From Branchiostoma floridae (Eukaryota; Chordata; Leptocardii; Amphioxiformes; Branchiostomatidae): DNA of 64,000 nt. Position 1 is the stretch's first letter; every line of letters begins with the position of its first letter. Shown piece by piece: positions 59,390 through 64,000 of the stretch. Where the stretch lies: contig NC_049991.1 in the NCBI RefSeq assembly GCF_000003815.2, forward strand, positions 3,592,518-3,656,517, read 5' to 3'. The notes under the pieces were generated by a model. That model was not told the DNA's origin and searched no databases. It saw only the letters and a program-made list of their open reading frames with translations. The position numbers and the translations under genes are program-made.

Positions 59390-59830
59390 TTTCTTTGAAA
59401 TAAAAGAAACATGGTTTTCAACATCAATAAGAATGTGAATTCGTAGATAGATTATACAACTATGTAGTAAGAAACCAACTATGAATATTGTAGAAAAAAC
59501 AATAAGTGAATATGCTCCAACTTTTCCTCATGTCATATTAGAGGTACTGTGAACAACATTTCATACTGCGATACAGACCACCAGAATTGTTCACTAATAG
59601 ATGTTTACATTCTCCATGTCATAGAAATATGTTTTACAGTGTTAGAAACTTAATTTTCTACATCGATACGAATGTGACTTCATATATAAATCATACACAC
59701 ATGTAGTAAGAACCAACTATGACTTATAAAAACAGTATGTAATAAAAGAAAATATGCTCCTTTGTTAACTTTTCCTCATCTACTATCGGAGATACTGTGA
59801 ACAACAATCTCACAGAGGAAATACAACATG
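59390..59830. repeat. Two-copy diverged tandem repeat, about 240 bp
   Basis: ATGTAGTAAGAA(A)CCAACTATGA, AATATGCTCC, CAACTTTTCCTCAT and AGATACTGTGAACAAC-like words occur in the same order near 59,460-59,560 and 59,700-59,805. Confidence 0.65.
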
Positions 59831-60598
59831 ATAATGAAATCAAGGACTGGCTCATCAAGCAAACCTTTGTCAGAATAACACAGCATAACATGTAGCTGAG
59901 TACAATGTGTATACATTTCCAACTTTTCTCATGAGGAAATACAACATGGTACAGAAGTCAAGGACTGGCTCAACAAGCATACCTTTGTCAGAATATCACA
60001 GCATAACATGTAGCTGAGTACAATGTGTATATATTTCCAACTTTTCTCATGAGGAAATACAACATGGTACAGAAGTCAAGGACTGGCTCAACAAGCATAC
60101 CTTTGTCAGAATAACACAGCATAACATGTAGCTGAGTACAATGTGTATATATTTCCAACTTTTCTCATGAGGAAATACAACATGGTACAGAAGTCAAGGA
60201 CTGGCTCAACAAGCATACCTTTCCCAGAAAAACACAGCATAACATGTAGCTGAGTACAATGTGTATATATTTCCAACTTTTCTCATGATGAAATACAACA
60301 TGGTACAGAAGTCAAGGACTGGCTCAACAAGCATACCTTTGTCAGAATAACACAGCATAACATGTAGCTGAGTACAATGTGTATACATTTCCAACTTTTC
60401 TCATGAGGAAATACAACATGGTACAGAAGTCAAGGACTGGCTCAACAGGCATACCTTTGTCAGAATATCACAGCATAACATGTAGCTGAGTACAATGTGT
60501 ATACCTTTCCAACTTTTCTCATGATGAAATACAACATGGTACAGAAGTCAAGGACTGGCTCAACAAGCATACCTTTCCCAGAAAAACACAGCAGCTCT
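59806..60598. repeat. 118-bp minisatellite, six to seven units
   Basis: GCATAACATGTAGCTGAGTA recurs with a spacing of about 118 bp from 59,883 to about 60,472. Units differ by a few bases (GAGGAAATAC / GATGAAATAC; GTCAGAATAACAC / CCCAGAAAAACAC). Read on the minus strand, each unit has AAAG|GTATGCTTG, a donor-like junction. The last unit runs into the region just after the Kolobok transposase stop codon. Confidence 0.93.
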
Positions 60599-60814
60599 CC
60601 AGGTCCTGTGTGAGTCTGCTAAGTACGTCCTCCCCTATATAACGAAATGAGTGTTTCATTACTATAATAAACAAATTCATTCAGGAATTTGTATCTCATT
60701 CATTGTTATCAATAATTGAAGCATGTGTAATGTGTAGAAGCATGAAGACAGTGTAAAAAGGGGAATTATGATAATCATACAGCAGCTAATATCACATGTT
60801 ACAGAAACAAATAC

Positions 60815-63800
60815 TCACCTGTCAGGAAACCTCGACCTGTGAGCTGCCAGGGCTTGAGCCTTGTCTGGTCGTGGTTCAGGAGCAATGTTTTTTGGCAGAT
60901 CCGGCCTCCGAGGGATTGGAGTCTTCTTTCCATTCTGTGCCCTTTCCAAGACGTCTGCCATCAGCTTTTGCCGGAAGCTGTAGTCCTTCTGTTCGTACAC
61001 ATTCTTTACAGCATAGCGCTTCTGCTTTTTGCTCCAGTCCAGTCGTGTCATTGTGTCTCCTATGAAACAAATCAGTTTTATTCAAATTATGTACATGTAT
61101 ACACTTACTTACAAACATAATATACACATGTATAGTAATTACCTTTTCACTAAATCTAAAAGTAAAGTACACTGACCTTTCAGGGTCTTTGCCTGTTTCC
61201 TTCCGATGTTCTCATTGTGGTCAATGATGGAGAGCTGTACACGGGCCTTCATACCGTTGTATGAGTAGTGGATCCTCTTTGGTGCGTACTTGGTGACCAC
61301 ATTGTGGTATACCTCCACTTCACCTGCAGAAAGACAAAGTAATACAAAACAATGTCAAAACCCATTATGAGAAGTGTTAATTGTATAACATTTATAAGCA
61401 TTTGCATAATTAACTATATATTAAGAATAGTAATAATATACCAATATGGATACAGATATCACACAAAACAAAACAGGATATGCCCACCGGTGTGCTTGTA
61501 CTTTGTCATCTGCGCCATGTCTTTCAGCAATTGTCGTTCGTAGACAACCTTTCCCAGTGCCTTGTGAGCAGGTGATCCCATCTCCAGCCACTTTGTTGTT
61601 GTCGTCTTCTCCTCCTCGCTGCCCAAGTCCTCATGCTCGCAGGAGTGGAAGAGCTGTTTTCCTGACCAGTGGTGAACATTGGCCGTGTGGTTCATGATCG
61701 AGGTCCACTTTTCCCTCAGTAGCTAAAACACAAAAACTCTGGTTGGAACATGCTTATGTCTGTTTATGACACATATTGCAGAGAGTGGATTTCAAAAAAA
61801 ATTCACTGACCACATCCATGTAGTTCAAAATCAATAAGGTTTGATCCTGAAGAAAGTGACAGTATTTGTGGAAAATTTTATCAGTAAGTACCTTTGTGTT
61901 GCGAGAAAGTTTAGCATTGTACTAAGATGACTACAAACACAGAATGAGATGACCTTCCATGCTAAGTACATGTACATGTGCCTCTCCGCCTACAGTGCAC
62001 ATATCAAGAGTCATTTTGACTACCCCATGAATCTGGCAATCTGAAAAGCAGCCCATGTGAGATACAATGAAGAAATACAAGTTTGTGCACAATCTGATAA
62101 GCTAAAACTCAGGAAATATAAACAAACCTCTGCATTCCCCTCACAGGTCTGTACTGCCCACCAAAGATGGTTGCAGATTGATTTGAGCCACTGTAGCAGT
62201 TCTGCGCAGTTTCTTCCTTTGGCCTTATCGAAAATCTTCTTTTTCACATTTTTACAGACGTGGAAGATGTCAAATTGATGTTCGATCTCTTTGTACACCT
62301 TCCTCATAAGGGCACCAGCTCCCCTGTGCCTGTCTGTTGTGAGACACTGAACCTCCATATCCTCTCCATCCGGGTCTGTCAAGAACGCGAGACATCGATC
62401 CAGGCCTTCCTTCTCCATGGCCTGGGAGGTTCCCGTTTCAGTCACCTGGATGAGTTCCATGGCTAAGATGAGACCGGTGGTTTCCTCCATAAGAGTGTAA
62501 GACATATACTTGGCGTTGTGGCCCGGGCTATCGCATCTTCCATCCCCGATTATATCTATAGGCGCACCCCTGCACAAGTCGAGTGCCATGTTTTGCTGGC
62601 TAAGGTAATGTTCATTCACTACTGGAATGGCGAATGTTCGCTGGATGCTGTGGAAGTGTTGTTCGCTGAAAAACTGGAGCTGTAGACAGTCCGCAAAGTC
62701 AATGAATTTCGATACGGACCCGCCAGTGAAGAGGATGGCAGATGGAATGAGCAGGTTCCCACGAGCTCTTCCCTTATCATAGGGTTGTGACTGCCATGTC
62801 CCAGTGTGGTTGTTTTCGCACGTGTACGTGATAGAAACGGCACAACCTCTGGTTTTTGTATCCAGTAGTGTTTGACCACCGCATGAAGGACATTTCTGGA
62901 AAAGTTCTTTCAGCTGCTCACCAAAAACGATAAACCTTCTTCCTTCTAGGAGGCATTCTTCATCTACAAGCTCACATTCAGATTCAGATTCAGATTCCGA
63001 TTCAGAGCCGGGACGGTAGGACAGGTCTCTTTTCTTTACTGGGGTTGAGCACGTGGAAGATGGTGTGAATGACATGTCCAGGTCCATGAGATGGCTTGCT
63101 TTTACTGGGGTTGAGTGGAGAAGTGGTTGATTCGGGTTTGACTGTTGAACTGTCTGGGATTTGTGTGCCTTGACTGGGTTTGACTGTCCACCTATGCCGT
63201 TGTCTTCGCCTGTCTGTGTCGCCACATCCTTTTTTCCTGGCACAGGATCGGAAATATCCATCCACAGATCAGGGTTGATAGAAGAACTGCTTGGTGGAAT
63301 GCCGCTGTCGTTGCTGATTGGACTGGCGAATAGAAGGTTGTCTGAAAGCTGGCTGTATGGTGTAGATGGGCTTGTTGATGGATTAGGGCTGAAAAGAGCA
63401 GTGCGTGGCAGAGTTCTACTACTCCTACTGGGGCTGGTTGACAGAGCAGGGTCAGGGTCTGGGCTGGGCACAGCACTGCAGCTAGGCACGGGGTCACAAA
63501 ATTCCTGAAAACAATAAGACGGATATATGTAAATTACAAATAGAAGTAGAGTATTCAATTATTTGACAGTATTTTATATGAAAAATCACTTTCAGGAACA
63601 GGGACATGATTTCCAATCTCGTGAATTTACTTATGATTATACCATGATGATAAGGATATGGAATGCAACACAACCACAACATGACCAATTTGTAGCCATA
63701 ATAACAACAATGACATAACGTAACAATAGTACATTATCAGTACATACTTTCTCTGCTGCCAATCTTCCCCCAGGGAACCTTTTGCGCAGGTGCTTGCCGA

Positions 63801-63821
63801 CATGACTTCGGACGGCTGCTT
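60815..63821 (-). CDS. Kolobok-type DDE transposase, 5' end outside the window
   Basis: Exons 63821-63748, 63504-62128, 61722-61488, 61323-61177 and 61059-60815 join in frame to about 690 residues. A Ser/Pro-rich N-terminal part with an ATQTGE motif and a Ser-Glu run is followed by a zinc-finger-like block (CPSCGG, then TYTCENNHTGTW). The DDE core follows: DIIGDGRCDSPGHNAKYMSY (Asp codon at about 62,542-62,544), LTTDRHRG (Asp at about 62,332-62,334), HQFDIFHVCKNVKKK, NHLWWAVQTCEGNAE, EKWTSIMNHTANVHHW, then KYKHTGEVEVYHN with the likely catalytic Glu. The stop comes from a TGA at 60,815-60,817. An alternative donor at 60,819 would join 60,634 and add only a few residues. A THAP or other N-terminal exon may lie beyond 64,000. 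The core has no stops, so the copy may be recent. Confidence 0.88.
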
Positions 63822-64000
63822 CTGAAAGTGACCAAAGTAAAATATGGAATGTTAGTGTGAGTGGAATGCTGTAATAAACAGTCTCTGAACTGCAATCTAA
63901 GTTAATACATGGAGAGAAAACTGGCAAAACTTGCTCAAGTAAATGCAATAGAGTGTAGTCAATGAAATTACAGTAGGGAAATAACAGATATTTTGCAACC

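Larger units (their letters stand above)
56799..64000. mobile_element. Hypothetical large Kolobok transposon carrying two genes (left end in window)
   Basis: TTAA at 56,795-56,798 is followed by AGGAGTCCCAAACTAGGGCC, which shares its AGGA start with the TTAA-flanked foldback element at 45,512. It lies about 210 bp upstream of the P2X7-domain gene. The convergent Kolobok transposase gene fills the far side, and the right end would lie beyond the window. The boundary is inferred from one terminus only; the two genes could also be separate insertions. Confidence 0.4.

Overview
This is animal nuclear DNA, almost certainly from a cephalochordate (amphioxus, Branchiostoma-like). It has small exons in long introns with GT-AG junctions. 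Its proteins are chordate-like (RPS15A, DECR2, IFT140, a DEG/ENaC channel). It is also very dense in short DNA-transposon derivatives, foldback elements and diverged tandem repeats. Two runs of N (22305-22404 and 22599-22907) show that it is a draft assembly. The organism call is inferred from gene content and repeat style, not from a search.

Layout, left to right. The first 235 bases may hold the 5' coding exon of an unidentified minus-strand gene. A frameshifted Harbinger/ISL2EU-type transposase lies at 2.7-3.75 kb (-). A four-exon Ly6/uPAR-type GPI-anchored protein lies at 5.4-8.2 kb (-). About 6 kb without a recognisable gene follows, including a 430-bp GA tract. A DEG/ENaC channel of at least 11 exons lies at 14.0-23.3 kb (-), with its first exon cut by an assembly gap. 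RPS15A follows at 25.6-29.7 kb (+), with a TOP-like leader exon. Peroxisomal DECR2 has nine exons at 30.8-37.5 kb (-). IFT140 starts near 37.9 kb (+) and runs through 15 coding exons to 56,688. Only its WD40 half and the start of its TPR half are here; the rest lies beyond the window.

The IFT140 intron that begins at 56,689 is at least 7.3 kb long and holds two more genes facing each other. One is a two-exon gene for a stand-alone P2X7-type C-terminal cysteine domain (57.0-59.0 kb, +). The other is a multi-exon Kolobok-type DDE transposase (60.8-63.8 kb, -, 5' end outside). I propose that both belong to one large TTAA-flanked transposon whose left end is at 56,799. This is the most interesting hypothesis in the window.

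A second theme is tandem repetition that starts at exon edges. Diverged tandem copies carry the splice junction of IFT140 exon 3 (acceptor), IFT140 exon 15 (donor) and the last DEG/ENaC exon (acceptor), and a 118-bp array abuts the 3' end of the Kolobok gene. A third theme is foldback DNA: a 1,562-bp element with two about 665-bp arms in IFT140 intron 8, a perfect 48-bp inverted repeat in DECR2, and two more inverted repeats in the channel gene. At least a dozen short non-autonomous elements with readable termini and target duplications fill the introns.

The host genes do not form a pathway. DECR2 and IFT140 are head to head and could share a promoter. RPS15A and DECR2 are convergent. DECR2, IFT140 and RPS15A all map to human chromosome 16p, so their linkage here may be old chordate synteny.
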